The notes: generated by a model not told the origin, from the sequence alone. A stretch of DNA of 64,000 nt from Lysinibacillus sphaericus (GCF_001629735.1 NZ_CP015224.1:4154001-4218000), one strand, 5' to 3'. Shown: positions 1 to 8,566, counted from the first letter of the stretch. Numbers and translations: made by a program.

Positions 1-248
1 CTGGATTATGTATCTATCATATTCCTCACTACGGTAAATATTATTATCCTCAATATGGTTTTTTACAAATACCTGACAATGAGAGGATAGAATCTGAGAC
101 TCGTTACAAATTAATTTTTGTATTAGACGCCAATGATAAGAATAATCTTGGTCCAAGAGAATGTGGTCCTGCATTTTGTATAATAGTAAAAAGGGAACAA
201 ATTAACGAGTTCGTTCAAAGTTTAAAATCAGAATTAAGTAGCTTTTAA
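1..248 (+). CDS. C-terminal fragment of an unrecognised protein
   Basis: An open frame runs in from the left edge (frame starting at base 3) and stops at TAA 246-248, giving about 81 C-terminal residues. The visible part is rich in Tyr, Pro and Gly at its start and ends in a charged helix-like tail (KREQINEFVQSLKSELSSF). I do not recognise a family, and the N-terminus lies outside the window. Codon use is ordinary for the region, so it is probably a real gene end rather than a chance frame. Confidence 0.5.
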   Translation, partial: GLCIYHIPHYGKYYYPQYGFLQIPDNERIESETRYKLIFVLDANDKNNLGPRECGPAFCIIVKREQINEFVQSLKSELSSF

Positions 249-338
249 GCTTTTAAGTTTATAAGAAATCACATGTTTTATTAAAGTAGAATTAAGCAAG
301 CTGTATTCGGAAATAAAAATAAAGCCAGGCGCTCAATG

Positions 339-483
339 TGAACTGCACCCCGTCAAGTAGACAGTGGTAATAATAAAAAATGTATTAAACGGCTTGTGTC
401 CTGAATTCTAAAGGACTCAAGCCGTTTAATCGTCCTTGACACCGATAGTAATTATAAGAATGAATATAATCATCAATCGCTAG
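339..483 (-). mobile_element. IS3-family insertion sequence remnant (3' end of orfB plus terminal repeat)
   Basis: Read on the minus strand, 483-385 encodes the last about 32 residues of an IS3-family DDE transposase. The tail pattern is IDDYIHSYNYYRCQ followed by RLNGLSPLEFRTQAV and a stop at 385-387. The preceding in-frame triplet (484-486) is a stop codon, so only this fragment is open. Just beyond the stop, 339-363 (starting TGAACTGCACCCC) looks like the IS terminal inverted repeat, with the TG end typical of IS3 elements. No other half of the element is visible, so it cannot move on its own. What lies between the IS remnant and the acetyltransferase (486-634) shows nothing else. Confidence 0.7.
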
Positions 484-634
484 TTATAACCCTTCAATGA
501 ATCGTACTTATGTAAATGAGAAATAACAAAAGAGATAAGTTTTACTTGAAACTATATAAAATTTAAAACGTAATAAATATATGGTTAATATAACCAATTA
601 TTGGTATTACCACTTTTTTTGGAGGATAAGAAAA

Positions 635-1189
635 ATGACAGTTAGTTATTGGACAGGGAAAAATCTTACATTACGAGCGATACAACCAGAAGATATCATT
701 ATATTTGATTTTTTAGATGATGAAATTCTTAGAAATATGGATTCGATTCATTTTCCTCGCTCAACTGATAAAATGACAGAATGGGTAGAAGAACAATTAT
801 CTGAAGATGATGATGAATTCCGTTTTGTTGCAGTAGATAGAAACAATAATATTGTTGGTATGATTGAAACTTTTGATTGTGATTTGAAAAATGGTATCTT
901 TGATTATTATTTAGCTGTATTCGAGCCTTACAGAGGTAAAGGGTATGCAAAAGAGATGATTCTCATGGTTCTTCGATTCTTCTTTTCGGAGCGCGCTTAT
1001 CAAAAAGTAAATACAACGGTTTACTCTTTCAATGAACCATCAATGTGTCTACATGAAAAATTAGGTTTCATGAAAGAGGGGCAACTTAGAAAAATCATTT
1101 TCACGAAAGGCGATTATTTCGATGGTATTTGTTATGGAATGACAAGAGAAGAATTTGAACAAAATCATGGATCTCTTATTAATCAATAA
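635..1189 (+). CDS. GNAT-family N-acetyltransferase (RimJ/RimL-like)
   Basis: This 184-residue protein is a probable acetyl-CoA-dependent N-acetyltransferase. The acetyl-CoA pyrophosphate loop is visible around residues 94-115 (YRGKGYAKEM, fitting R-x-x-G-x-A), and the C-terminal part carries the usual SFNEPSMCLHEKLGF motif, where an Asn and a Cys/Leu helix precede the GF turn. The start at ATG 635 is chosen because GGAGG lies at 621-625; an in-frame ATG at 581 has no ribosome site. The substrate is unknown: members of this group modify ribosomal protein termini, antibiotics or small amines. It stands alone between an IS remnant and a terminator at 1211-1245. Confidence 0.85.
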   Translation: MTVSYWTGKNLTLRAIQPEDIIIFDFLDDEILRNMDSIHFPRSTDKMTEWVEEQLSEDDDEFRFVAVDRNNNIVGMIETFDCDLKNGIFDYYLAVFEPYRGKGYAKEMILMVLRFFFSERAYQKVNTTVYSFNEPSMCLHEKLGFMKEGQLRKIIFTKGDYFDGICYGMTREEFEQNHGSLINQ

Positions 1190-1210
1190 ATATGCGATAT
1201 AAATGGAATT

Positions 1211-1245
1211 AGCTGATTTTCCTAATAGAGAAGGTTAGCTTTTTT
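1211..1245 (+). terminator. Rho-independent terminator after the acetyltransferase
   Basis: An imperfect stem of about 11 pairs with three G-T wobbles (AGCTGATTTTCCT against AGAAGGTTAGCT) is followed by TTTTTT. It sits 21 bases after the stop of the upstream gene. Confidence 0.6.
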
Positions 1246-1398
1246 GTATAAAATAAATCTTCCACAAATGTTAGTAAGCCTGTTGATAAAAAGGGGAAGT
1301 TGAAAGGTCCATGAAAGATTGGGTATATTTTGCGGAGGTAAATAGTTGATTATGTTTATTTATTATTAATTGCAAATAAGTTTAACCCCTTGGCTATT

Positions 1399-1580
1399 TT
1401 GGAATGAAAAAAGTACCTTAACCATATTGGCTAAGGTACTGTAAAGGTAAATGTAATATAAAAAGCCGCGTATGCCGTAGTTATTATAGAAAGTTTTAAA
1501 CCACCACTCCTCAAAGTGGGTGTTCGCAGAAGTTTTCCTGCTTATCCTCATGCACCGTAGTGTGAGGCCCGTCATTCCAA
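1399..1580. repeat. 182-bp element bounded by a perfect 9-bp inverted repeat, with several internal hairpins
   Basis: TTGGAATGA at 1399-1407 and TCATTCCAA at 1572-1580 are perfect inverted repeats enclosing a non-coding, hairpin-rich stretch. Inside are a hairpin with a CAC-TACG-GTG core (1546-1567), a small GCAG/CTGC hairpin (1526-1541), a hairpin with CCACT/AGTGG arms (1501-1522), and a perfect 9-bp stem AGTACCTTA/TAAGGTACT (1412-1440). On the minus strand the last stem is followed by a run of seven T. Either a small structured RNA read leftwards or a MITE-like repeat would explain this. Short open frames across it look like chance. The rest of 1246-1897 holds no gene I can support; a TATAAT on the minus strand (1628-1633) lacks a convincing -35 box. 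Confidence 0.5.
1405..1440 (-). terminator. Minus-strand rho-independent terminator inside the inverted-repeat element
   Basis: A perfect 9-bp stem (1412-1420 with 1432-1440), read leftwards, is followed directly by seven T. No protein gene lies upstream on this strand, which supports a non-coding transcript from the element. Confidence 0.6.
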
Positions 1581-1897
1581 CTCCAATAATAAAACTCCCT
1601 TTTACAGCTTAAAGGTTAAAACTTAATATTATACGAACAATGCAGCCTTTATGGATATAATAAAGCATGATCGACAAACATGCAAGTAAGATGATTGCTT
1701 GAAATAAGTCAATGGGCGGGTGTCCCAAATCATGCAATACGTAACGGCAAATGTATTTAGAAAGGTACTGGGCTTCATATTATTTTCACAAATACGAACA
1801 AAAAATACGAACAACCTTTGCTTATTATGGACGACTGTGTAAAGATAGGAGCATATAGAGGATTTATCTAGCAAAAAAGTAAAGGGAGGAAGCAGGA

Positions 1898-2236
1898 ATG
1901 GCAGCTTATCCAAATTGTCCGAAATGTAATTCTGAATACACATATGAGGATGGAACAAATTATGTATGTCCAGAATGTGCGAATGAGTGGAGCATGGACG
2001 CAACGGAACCCGAATCAGATACACTTATTGTCAAAGATGCAAATGGTAATTTGTTAGCTGATGGTGATTCAGTTACGGTTATTAAGGACCTAAAGGTAAA
2101 GGGAAGTTCATCTACTTTAAAAATAGGGACAAAGGTAAAAAGTATTCGCCTTGTAGAAGGGGATCATAATATTGACTGTAAAATTGATGGCTTTGGCGCT
2201 ATGAAGCTGAAGTCTGAATTTGTAAAAAAGGCATAG
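1898..2236 (+). CDS. yjdM: YjdM/PhnA-family zinc-ribbon protein
   Basis: This 112-residue protein has the two-part build of the YjdM (PhnA) family. An N-terminal zinc ribbon shows paired CPKC and CPEC knuckles (residues about 7-32). A beta-rich C-terminal domain follows, with the typical [14 protein letters not shown] and [19 protein letters not shown] segments. The family was named from the E. coli phosphonate region, but its biochemical role is not settled and it is not the phosphonoacetate hydrolase of the same name. The ribosome site GGGAGGAAG lies just before ATG 1898. It is monocistronic and ends at a strong terminator. Confidence 0.9.
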   Translation: MAAYPNCPKCNSEYTYEDGTNYVCPECANEWSMDATEPESDTLIVKDANGNLLADGDSVTVIKDLKVKGSSSTLKIGTKVKSIRLVEGDHNIDCKIDGFGAMKLKSEFVKKA

Positions 2237-2245
2237 GGAAGTGTA

Positions 2246-2284
2246 AAGCGTCTAAACGTTAGTTTGAGTTTAGGCGCTTTTTTA
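2246..2284 (+). terminator. Terminator of yjdM, overlapping the end of the convergent gene
   Basis: The stem GCGTCTAAAC/GTTTAGGCGC is followed by TTTTTT. The minus-strand gene stops at 2259 inside the hairpin, so its last codons form part of the terminator. Confidence 0.85.
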
Positions 2285-2795
2285 TTCTAAAAATTTTGCG
2301 TAATAAAATGGCAAAGGCCGCACCCACTAAGGCAAAAATCGTATGGAGGAGAGCGATATAACTTGCTCCCATCACAAGTGCCCCAAATTCTGTCAAAGAG
2401 TAGGCGGTAATATAGAGCTCATTCGTAAGGTTGTCGATAATCGCCCATACCAATACAGGTACAGAGCTAATGATAAAAACAATCCAAATGTTTTTATAAA
2501 AAAGGTAAGACAGACAACCGAAAATGGCATATGAAATGACAAAGCCCATTTGGTTTCCAAGTAACGATGAGTTAATAGCAAACATGAATGAAAGTACAAT
2601 AAATATAATATGGAAAAAAGATAATGTTTTTTTCATGGGTATGTACTCTTTTTGAATTTGTACTGAGCTAAAGAGCTGCTGACAGTGCGGACATTTTGCC
2701 AAATGCTGCTCTACATATATTAATGTGGATGCTTGGAGCATTTGTTTCTTATATAACGGTAATAAATCTTCTATAATTGGGCATTCTTCTGACAA
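2259..2795 (-). CDS. Zinc-finger (anti-sigma-like) multi-pass membrane protein
   Basis: This 178-residue protein begins with a cytoplasmic HLAKCPHC segment (H-x3-C-x2-C), the zinc-binding signature of ZAS anti-sigma factors and zf-HC2 proteins. About four hydrophobic segments follow (roughly residues 60-165). A TTG start at 2795 is preferred: an ATG 18 bases upstream contains the ribosome site GGAGGG within its first codons, whereas that site is well spaced for the TTG. No sigma-factor gene lies next to it, so an anti-sigma role is only a family-level possibility. The C-terminus is encoded inside the yjdM terminator. Confidence 0.65.
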   Translation of the reverse strand: MSEECPIIEDLLPLYKKQMLQASTLIYVEQHLAKCPHCQQLFSSVQIQKEYIPMKKTLSFFHIIFIVLSFMFAINSSLLGNQMGFVISYAIFGCLSYLFYKNIWIVFIISSVPVLVWAIIDNLTNELYITAYSLTEFGALVMGASYIALLHTIFALVGAAFAILLRKIFRIKKRLNSN

Positions 2796-2898
2796 AACTC
2801 TCCCTCCATTCAATCACCTTTCATTATACGATTTTTTTAGAGGAAATAAAAAAAGCCTTCCTGAACTTTTCATTCGGAAAACTTGTACATGCACCTGA

Positions 2899-3537
2899 CT
2901 ATTTGGCTGTTAGTACTTCATTTGTTAATGCTTGTATATCAATATGAGTTTTTTCCTGTACGGCGTCTTTTAATATTTCAGTGCGGAAATATTGGACAGT
3001 TGCCTCAAGTGGAATGGCTAAAAGCTTCGATAAAGCATTTTGATACATATAGACGAATTCTTTGTCAGTATTGCCACGCTTTAATTCTGCAAAAGCTTCG
3101 TAAAATTGGTCCAGTTTATCTGCAAATTCAAGTAGACGCCCTTCTATCGTACTATCCTTGCCTTCTCTCATGCGCTCAAAGAAAATGCCTTGAAATTCTT
3201 CTGGAATCTCATTGCTAATAAACTTTTCCATCATTTTCTCTTCCACATGTGCTAGCATTTGTTTTAGCTCGGGACTAGCGTGTTTTACTGGAGTTTTAAT
3301 GTCGCCAATAAAAACTTCAGCAAAGTCATGATTAATTGTTTTTTCATATAAAGATTTCCAATCAATCTTTGCTCCATTCATTTCTTCTAATGTCGCAAAA
3401 AACATTGCATATTGTGATACTTTCCAAGAATGTGCTGCCACGTTATGTTCTTCAAATTTGAATCGCCCAGGGCACCGAATAATTCGTTCTAAATCATTGA
3501 GGCTTGTAAAAAATTGATGAATTCCTATAAAAATCAC
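2899..3537 (-). CDS. HD-domain hydrolase, YfbR-like 5'-nucleotidase
   Basis: This protein of about 212 residues has the HD-superfamily metal site: a first His in NVAAHSW, the HD pair in INHDFAEVFIGD, and a late Asp in LLEFADKLDQF. The layout matches E. coli YfbR, a 5'-deoxynucleotidase acting on nucleoside monophosphates, so a house-cleaning nucleotidase is the best guess. The start is odd. The GTG at 3537 abuts the ribosome site GGAG with almost no spacing, while the better-spaced codons just downstream are ATA and ATT. The conserved protein probably begins at GIHQFF. It is monocistronic. Confidence 0.75.
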   Translation of the reverse strand: MIFIGIHQFFTSLNDLERIIRCPGRFKFEEHNVAAHSWKVSQYAMFFATLEEMNGAKIDWKSLYEKTINHDFAEVFIGDIKTPVKHASPELKQMLAHVEEKMMEKFISNEIPEEFQGIFFERMREGKDSTIEGRLLEFADKLDQFYEAFAELKRGNTDKEFVYMYQNALSKLLAIPLEATVQYFRTEILKDAVQEKTHIDIQALTNEVLTAK

Positions 3538-3667
3538 TCCTTTTGTTCTTTAAGTGCATGTTACTATAAACGATACCCTCTTTGTGAGGTTTTCAAACAA
3601 TTTAACAATGATTCAATTTGTGTTTACAAAGGATTCACAATTACTGAATAAGCAGACAGAGGTTGAA

Positions 3668-3676
3668 TGCTATAAT
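3668..3676 (+). promoter_or_regulatory. Extended -10 promoter
   Basis: TGCTATAAT (extended -10, TG at 3668-3669) lies 33 bases upstream of ATG 3709. There is no good -35 box at 17 bases, as is usual for extended -10 promoters. An alternative ATG at 3688 would fall within a few bases of the expected transcription start. Confidence 0.55.
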
Positions 3677-3708
3677 GTAGGGGACTGATGAAAGGGGGAG
3701 TATACATC

Positions 3709-4149
3709 ATGTTTTCCATTTATACGCTTCTTCTTTATATACATATTTTAAGTGCCGTTCTTTCGATTGGGCCATTGTTCGTTGTACTAACGATTGTAAA
3801 AAAAATGCGTACAGCTTCAAGTGGTGAAATGCCACCATATATAGAATCTTTTAAAGGGGCTATTGCCATTGTCAAACATTCAGGACATGTACTTGTAGGA
3901 TCAGGTATTTTATTAATGTGGCATGCGGGTTATCATTGGAGTACTTCGTGGATTGTTCTCACTTTCCTTGTGATGTTTGCATCTATTATCTTTTTAGCCA
4001 GAGCGTTTAAGCCAACATTACGTACTTTTAATACACAAGCTTATAATCAGCAACAATTTGTTGCACTATTACAGCGCAAGGCGTGGATGTACATTTTGCT
4101 ACTGCTTATTATGTTATGGTTAATGGTGGCAAAGCCAATTATTTGGTAA
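3709..4149 (+). CDS. Four-pass membrane protein, DUF2269-like
   Basis: This 146-residue integral membrane protein has four predicted helices (roughly residues 5-27, 50-70, 77-97 and 125-145). A basic loop with KKMR follows helix one, and conserved-looking His residues lie in YIHILSAVLSIG and VKHSGHVLVG. The pattern resembles DUF2269 / CopD-type membrane proteins, with the His residues possibly binding heme or metal, but this is only a resemblance. ATG 3709 is chosen over 3688 because AGGGGGAG sits 8 bases upstream of it. Confidence 0.6.
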   Translation: MFSIYTLLLYIHILSAVLSIGPLFVVLTIVKKMRTASSGEMPPYIESFKGAIAIVKHSGHVLVGSGILLMWHAGYHWSTSWIVLTFLVMFASIIFLARAFKPTLRTFNTQAYNQQQFVALLQRKAWMYILLLLIMLWLMVAKPIIW

Positions 4150-4167
4150 AAAGTCTTTTATTATTGA

Positions 4168-4199
4168 AAAATCGCACCCCCAAGGAGTGCGATTTTTTT
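4168..4199. terminator. Bidirectional terminator
   Basis: Perfect arms ATCGCAC/GTGCGAT are flanked by A5 on the left and T7 on the right. It serves the plus-strand membrane gene and the minus-strand ABC permease, whose stop codon lies at 4198. Confidence 0.85.
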
Positions 4200-6039
4200 A
4201 GTTCACTAGACGTTTGAAATAGCTTTGTCGTATCCATAAATAACTGATGAGGAATAGCACAAAGAAACAACAAGAACTGGCAATGGAAACCTGTAAAAAT
4301 GCTGTAGAGACCATTGTACGCATAGCTAATAAAGTAGTGAGTAATAGAGAAATTGCTATAGTGAACGGAACAAATATAAGAATGCCCAGTTCCTTTGCAA
4401 TAACGGAGGCTAATTCTTTCTTAGACAGCCCCAGCTTACGAATGCCCATATATTTTTCTTTTTCCTGTAATAATGTTGTCTGTAAATAGAAGTAAAGTAT
4501 ACTCATGGCTGCACTTAAGAAAATTAAACTTAACATAGAGCCAATGAAGAACATAACGCTTTTTACAAACATTTCTGTATCATATAATTCGATTTTGGAT
4601 GTAACGTAACGTTCACCAGGTAAGGATGGTATGTCCTCGGTAATGGTATTTGCCAATTCTGTATGTGCTGTCCAATTATCTAATTCATAGATATAGGTTT
4701 TATAAACAGGGTAGTCAATCGACTGATAAATAGAATCTGGCACAATGAAGTATGTTTCCTGAAACCCTGTAGATAGTAGGTTCTTTTCGTTCATTTCAGC
4801 TAGTTTGAATGTTTTTATATAACGGTCACTAGCATTGTTGGTTATCGGAGCTATACCATGATTCCCAGCGACAGCAATAAATTCATTTTTATTCAGGCTA
4901 ATTTCCTTTTGCTGTAGCAGGTTGTAATCAGATAATGACATATAGCCAAGGCGTCGATTCTCATCTGATTTAAATTCAATAAAATACTTGTTAGCTTTTA
5001 CTGTTGCTAGCTTCTTTTCAAGATAGTCTAAATCTTCCTTTATTATGTTGTCATTAGCTTTTGGATCCGTAATATATTGAAAGCTATACGGATAATTTCC
5101 TTCACTATCTTTTTGAACATTATAATATGAGCTAAACAAAATGCTTGTACATAAAAATACGCCACTTAACAAAATGGTAATTAGAAATAGCATATTTGCA
5201 TGAGATTTCATTTTTGCATTTAAATTTGACGCTAAAAGCATATTTGTTTTGCGAAGATAAACAGGGGATTTCTCAAATATTTTCAAAAATAGACGTAAGC
5301 CTTGAGCAATGATTAAATAAATCGTACAAAGTATGCTAGCAAAAAATAATAAATAATAGAGAGCACCTAAAGACGCTACAATAGCATGCTCAATCTTTAG
5401 TAAATAAGCTAAAAGTGAGGTCATCATAATGCTAGCAGCTAATAAAATATAATGTGGTCGAATCGATTTTTCAATCACAGTATCACTTTTTAATAGCTGT
5501 ATGGAGGCTTCTTTATTAATAAATTTAGTGACGACTTTAGAAATTATCATAAATAAGATTAAAAACAAACCTATCGTTAAACCAATTGCTTGTAGAGGAA
5601 TATACATACTAAATGTTTCTGCTTTTAACACTACTTTAGCCGCCATTAAGAACAGGGGGGTCATGACAAGACCAAGAACGATTGCTGCTATAATCGCCAT
5701 TATTCCAATGAATAGGTTTTCACGGAATATTAGCTTTCGTACTTGTTTCATGGAAGCCCCTGTAATCATGAAAATGCCAAGAGTCTTTGTCTTTTTGCGT
5801 AAAAATGCCATGATTGAATAAGTAATATAAATAAATGAAAATAAATAAACAAGCATACTGGCAAGCATTAATGAAATGCCAAGTGTTGAGTCGGGATCTA
5901 GGTCTTTTAAGCTGGGATGAAAGACAATTACAGAAAATAAAAAGAATATAATGATGGAAAACATACTGCTCAGAAAATAAGATACATATGTCCATTTATC
6001 TCGTATAATGTTTTGGATAACAATATGGTTAAAGGTCAT
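4198..6039 (-). CDS. bceB: BceB-type ABC transporter permease
   Basis: This 613-residue FtsX-like permease follows the BceB/PsdB/VraG plan. One N-terminal helix is followed by groups of helices (about ten in all). A large extracytoplasmic domain of roughly 210 residues (about 305-520) lies between helices 7 and 8. In this family that domain binds peptide antibiotics or their lipid II-cycle targets, and the permease also forms the sensor complex with the kinase. ATG 6039 has AGGTGGGGG upstream and overlaps the end of the ATPase gene by 11 bases, which suggests translational coupling. The substrate (bacitracin, lantibiotic or other) cannot be read from sequence. Confidence 0.85.
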   Translation of the reverse strand: MTFNHIVIQNIIRDKWTYVSYFLSSMFSIIIFFLFSVIVFHPSLKDLDPDSTLGISLMLASMLVYLFSFIYITYSIMAFLRKKTKTLGIFMITGASMKQVRKLIFRENLFIGIMAIIAAIVLGLVMTPLFLMAAKVVLKAETFSMYIPLQAIGLTIGLFLILFMIISKVVTKFINKEASIQLLKSDTVIEKSIRPHYILLAASIMMTSLLAYLLKIEHAIVASLGALYYLLFFASILCTIYLIIAQGLRLFLKIFEKSPVYLRKTNMLLASNLNAKMKSHANMLFLITILLSGVFLCTSILFSSYYNVQKDSEGNYPYSFQYITDPKANDNIIKEDLDYLEKKLATVKANKYFIEFKSDENRRLGYMSLSDYNLLQQKEISLNKNEFIAVAGNHGIAPITNNASDRYIKTFKLAEMNEKNLLSTGFQETYFIVPDSIYQSIDYPVYKTYIYELDNWTAHTELANTITEDIPSLPGERYVTSKIELYDTEMFVKSVMFFIGSMLSLIFLSAAMSILYFYLQTTLLQEKEKYMGIRKLGLSKKELASVIAKELGILIFVPFTIAISLLLTTLLAMRTMVSTAFLQVSIASSCCFFVLFLISYLWIRQSYFKRLVN

Positions 6040-6790
6040 GTTGACCCCCACCTAAGAAAGCAAGAGTGTCCATAATTTCTTGATAAAACTGCTTACGATT
6101 GTTGCCTCGATGTATTTCATTATATAATTTGCCATCCTTGATAAATATAATACGATTAGCAAAGCTTGCTACGTAAGGATCATGTGTGACCATAAGAATG
6201 GCAGTTTGTAGTTCTTGATTGATGGAGGTGAATAAATCCATCACATCGTTGACAGCCTTTGAATCCAAATTACCTGTAGGCTCATCTGCTAACAATAAGC
6301 TCGGTTTATGGATAACAGCACGAGCAATAGCTACTCGTTGCTTTTGCCCACCTGAAATTTCATAAATGCGTTTCGATAATAGCTCCTCAATTCCAAGAAA
6401 TTGCGCTACATGCTTTAAACGGTGACGCATTTTGGCGCTAGGTAAGCTATCTAATGTCAGCGGTAATAAAATATTTTCCTTTACCGTTAAAGTATGAACA
6501 AGATTAAAATCCTGAAAAACAAAGCCTAATTCAGAACGTCTAAATTTTGCAAGTTCCTCATCATTTAAAACATAAGGATTTCTATTATTAATAACAATAT
6601 CTCCAGCAGTGGGGCGATCAATGGTAGATACACTATTTAAAAATGTCGTTTTGCCACTTCCGGAGGGCCCCATGACGGCTACGAACTCCTGCTGTTGTAA
6701 CTGGAAATCAATACCGTTTAATGCCTTGTAGGTAATCTCTCCGATATATTCTTTTTGCAAATTGGTCACTTGAAGAATGATGTTTCCCAA
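6029..6790 (-). CDS. bceA: BceA-type ABC transporter ATPase
   Basis: This 253-residue ATPase has Walker [10 protein letters not shown] (residues 41-49), a Q-loop (VFQDFN), signature SGGQKQR, Walker [14 protein letters not shown] and a switch His (VTHD). Family-level evidence plus the adjacent BceB-like permease and BceRS-like pair assign it to the peptide-antibiotic detoxification ABC group. Translation appears to start at TTG 6788-6790, ten bases after AAAGGAG. It is transcribed from its own likely BceR-type promoter in the 103-bp gap after the kinase gene. Confidence 0.9.
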   Translation of the reverse strand: MGNIILQVTNLQKEYIGEITYKALNGIDFQLQQQEFVAVMGPSGSGKTTFLNSVSTIDRPTAGDIVINNRNPYVLNDEELAKFRRSELGFVFQDFNLVHTLTVKENILLPLTLDSLPSAKMRHRLKHVAQFLGIEELLSKRIYEISGGQKQRVAIARAVIHKPSLLLADEPTGNLDSKAVNDVMDLFTSINQELQTAILMVTHDPYVASFANRIIFIKDGKLYNEIHRGNNRKQFYQEIMDTLAFLGGGQHDL

Positions 6791-6826
6791 CTTGGAACAA
6801 CTCCTTTAAATTGATTTGATAGCTTT

Positions 6827-6895
6827 AGTATAAAAAAGGAGCGATCAATAACCCATTTCGCTTGATGACGGGAATATGACAAAGTTGTCATATTC
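6827..6895 (-). promoter_or_regulatory. Putative BceR-type operator and promoter of bceAB
   Basis: A perfect palindrome of 11-bp arms (6872-6882 and 6885-6895) contains TGACA-N4-TGTCA, which fits the TNACA-N4-TGTNA boxes bound by BceR-like regulators. About 40 bases downstream on the minus strand is a -10 box TATACT (6827-6832) with no good -35, as expected for an activator-dependent promoter. The palindrome overlaps the kinase stop codon and lacks a T run, so it is unlikely to be a terminator. Confidence 0.7.
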
Positions 6896-7880
6896 ATTTT
6901 ATAAGACTGCTTGAGAAATTGATGGAAAACGTAGTGTGATCATGTGAGGATTGTAAGGTGAACGGATGGTTTAGTATAGTTAAAACCTTTTTCACTAAAA
7001 ATAATCCTATGCCTGTTGCTTCTCCATTTGTTCGTCCCTTTTTACCTGTATAAAACAAATCAAAGACACGTGCAATTTCGCTAGTAGGGATTGTCTCACC
7101 ACGGTTATCTATGTGCAAAGTGTCGTTGTCATAATCAATATGAATAGTGCTTTCTACTTCACTGTATTTGACAGCATTATTTAATACTTGATAAAGGACA
7201 ACCTTTAACCATTTACGATCGGAGTAAATCATTTGATTTTCTGTAAGCGTTAATTTTGGGAAAACTTCTTTTGTAATAAAATAATCCTTCAAATCATTAA
7301 TAACTTCTTTTACAAGCTCTTTTAAAACAATAGGCTCAATTTTTAAATCAGCTACTAAATTTGAACTTCGCTCATACGTTAATAGCTGATTGAGTGTAAA
7401 TGCCAGCTTATCACACTCCTTGCTGATTGTTTGCCATTGCTGTAATTCGTTCGAAGTTTTGAAGGACGCTGATTGTGTAATTAATTGAATGACAGATAAC
7501 GGTGTTTTCATTTGATGAGCAAAATGTGATAATACAAGGTGCTTTTCCTCTGCTTGCTCTATTAATTGTTGCTGTTGCGTTAAATATAGATATTGCATTT
7601 GTCTTAGTTTTTCACTATAGGCTTGTTCCATCGATGCTTGGGGCTCATATAGATGAAGGTCTTCCTTTGACAGATCAACTTTTTCTAAGTGTGTATATAG
7701 TCGTCTTCTTCGGTAATAACGGCCTACAAACCAAAGGATAAACAGAAAGCTAACGAGAAAAATAAAATAAAAATAATGCGATGTTAAATCATCTAATGCT
7801 TGAATCATCCAAGGTAAGAGAAGGAAGCTAATACAATAAAGAATAATAATACTCACATGATCTTTAAAAAACAGCTTCAT
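6894..7880 (-). CDS. bceS: BceS-type intramembrane-sensing histidine kinase
   Basis: This 328-residue kinase has two N-terminal membrane helices (about 10-30 and 36-54) joined by a linker of only a few residues, so it has no external sensor domain. The phosphoacceptor His is H122 in AHQMKTPLSV, the N-box is NNAVKYS and the G2 box is GIGLFLVKKV. Kinases of this type are driven by the BceAB transporter's flux rather than by direct ligand binding. Its ATG overlaps the regulator stop codon by four bases (ATGA), so the two are co-translated. Confidence 0.88.
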   Translation of the reverse strand: MKLFFKDHVSIIILYCISFLLLPWMIQALDDLTSHYFYFIFLVSFLFILWFVGRYYRRRRLYTHLEKVDLSKEDLHLYEPQASMEQAYSEKLRQMQYLYLTQQQQLIEQAEEKHLVLSHFAHQMKTPLSVIQLITQSASFKTSNELQQWQTISKECDKLAFTLNQLLTYERSSNLVADLKIEPIVLKELVKEVINDLKDYFITKEVFPKLTLTENQMIYSDRKWLKVVLYQVLNNAVKYSEVESTIHIDYDNDTLHIDNRGETIPTSEIARVFDLFYTGKKGRTNGEATGIGLFLVKKVLTILNHPFTLQSSHDHTTFSINFSSSLIK

Positions 7881-8566
7881 TTTCTCTCCTCCACAAGTTG
7901 ATAGCCTAGACCACGAATGGTTTTAATTTCAAGCTGTGAGTGGATAGCTTCCAATTTTCTTCGTAGTCGACCAATGTTTACAGATAAGGTGTTTTCTTCC
8001 ACAAAGGTTTCATCATCCCAAATAGCACTTAATAGTTTTTGACGAGCTACAACATTTGGGTAGGCTTCGAATAATAGCTTACTAAGCTGCATTTCTTTTA
8101 ATGTTAACAGGCTTTCATGGCTATTTGTTTGGAGACGGACAGTGTCTGGGTTTAATGTAGTATTGGCTATTATAATGGTAGACGTATCGAAGGAAGCATA
8201 CTCACCATATGTACGCCGAAGTAAACCATTAACCTTTGCCATAAAGACATCTAGCGAAAATGGCTTAGTAATAAAGTCATCAGCACCATTTTCGATACCG
8301 TATACTTGATCGATATCGTTGACTCTAGCAGAGACAATGATGATAGGACAAATGGAAAGCTGACGAATTTTACGTGACCAATAATATCCATCAAAGATGG
8401 GGAGATTTATATCCATAATGACTAAATGTGGTTGGATGTCATTAAATTCTTCTATGATGTGCTGAAATTGTTGCACTGCATGGCATTCAAACTGATATTT
8501 CGATAAATGTTCGACAATCAGTGAAGCTATATTGCTATCGTCCTCTACTATGTATATCTTGTACAT
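7877..8566 (-). CDS. bceR: BceR-type OmpR-family response regulator
   Basis: This 229-residue regulator has a receiver domain with the phosphorylated Asp in VIMDINLP, an acidic pair VEDD and the conserved Lys in FITKPF, followed by an OmpR/PhoB winged helix (LRRKLEAI, TIRGLGYQL). The ATG at 8566 follows GGGAAGGG; an upstream in-frame ATG at 8587 overlaps that site. It is the first gene of bceRS, with bceAB downstream, and the likely target box is the palindrome at 6872-6895. Confidence 0.88.
   Translation of the reverse strand: MYKIYIVEDDSNIASLIVEHLSKYQFECHAVQQFQHIIEEFNDIQPHLVIMDINLPIFDGYYWSRKIRQLSICPIIIVSARVNDIDQVYGIENGADDFITKPFSLDVFMAKVNGLLRRTYGEYASFDTSTIIIANTTLNPDTVRLQTNSHESLLTLKEMQLSKLLFEAYPNVVARQKLLSAIWDDETFVEENTLSVNIGRLRRKLEAIHSQLEIKTIRGLGYQLVEERK

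Noticed and set aside
1366-1575. 69-codon frame on the minus strand
   Set aside because: It runs across the hairpin-rich element and its terminator, has no ribosome site, and is better explained as chance in a structured non-coding region.
1629-2024. 131-codon minus-strand frame overlapping yjdM
   Set aside because: Cys/His-rich low-quality translation opposite a clear gene; no ribosome site. A shadow.
6872-6895. Palindrome as a terminator of bceRS
   Set aside because: No T run on either strand; the TGACA-N4-TGTCA spacing fits a BceR-type operator.
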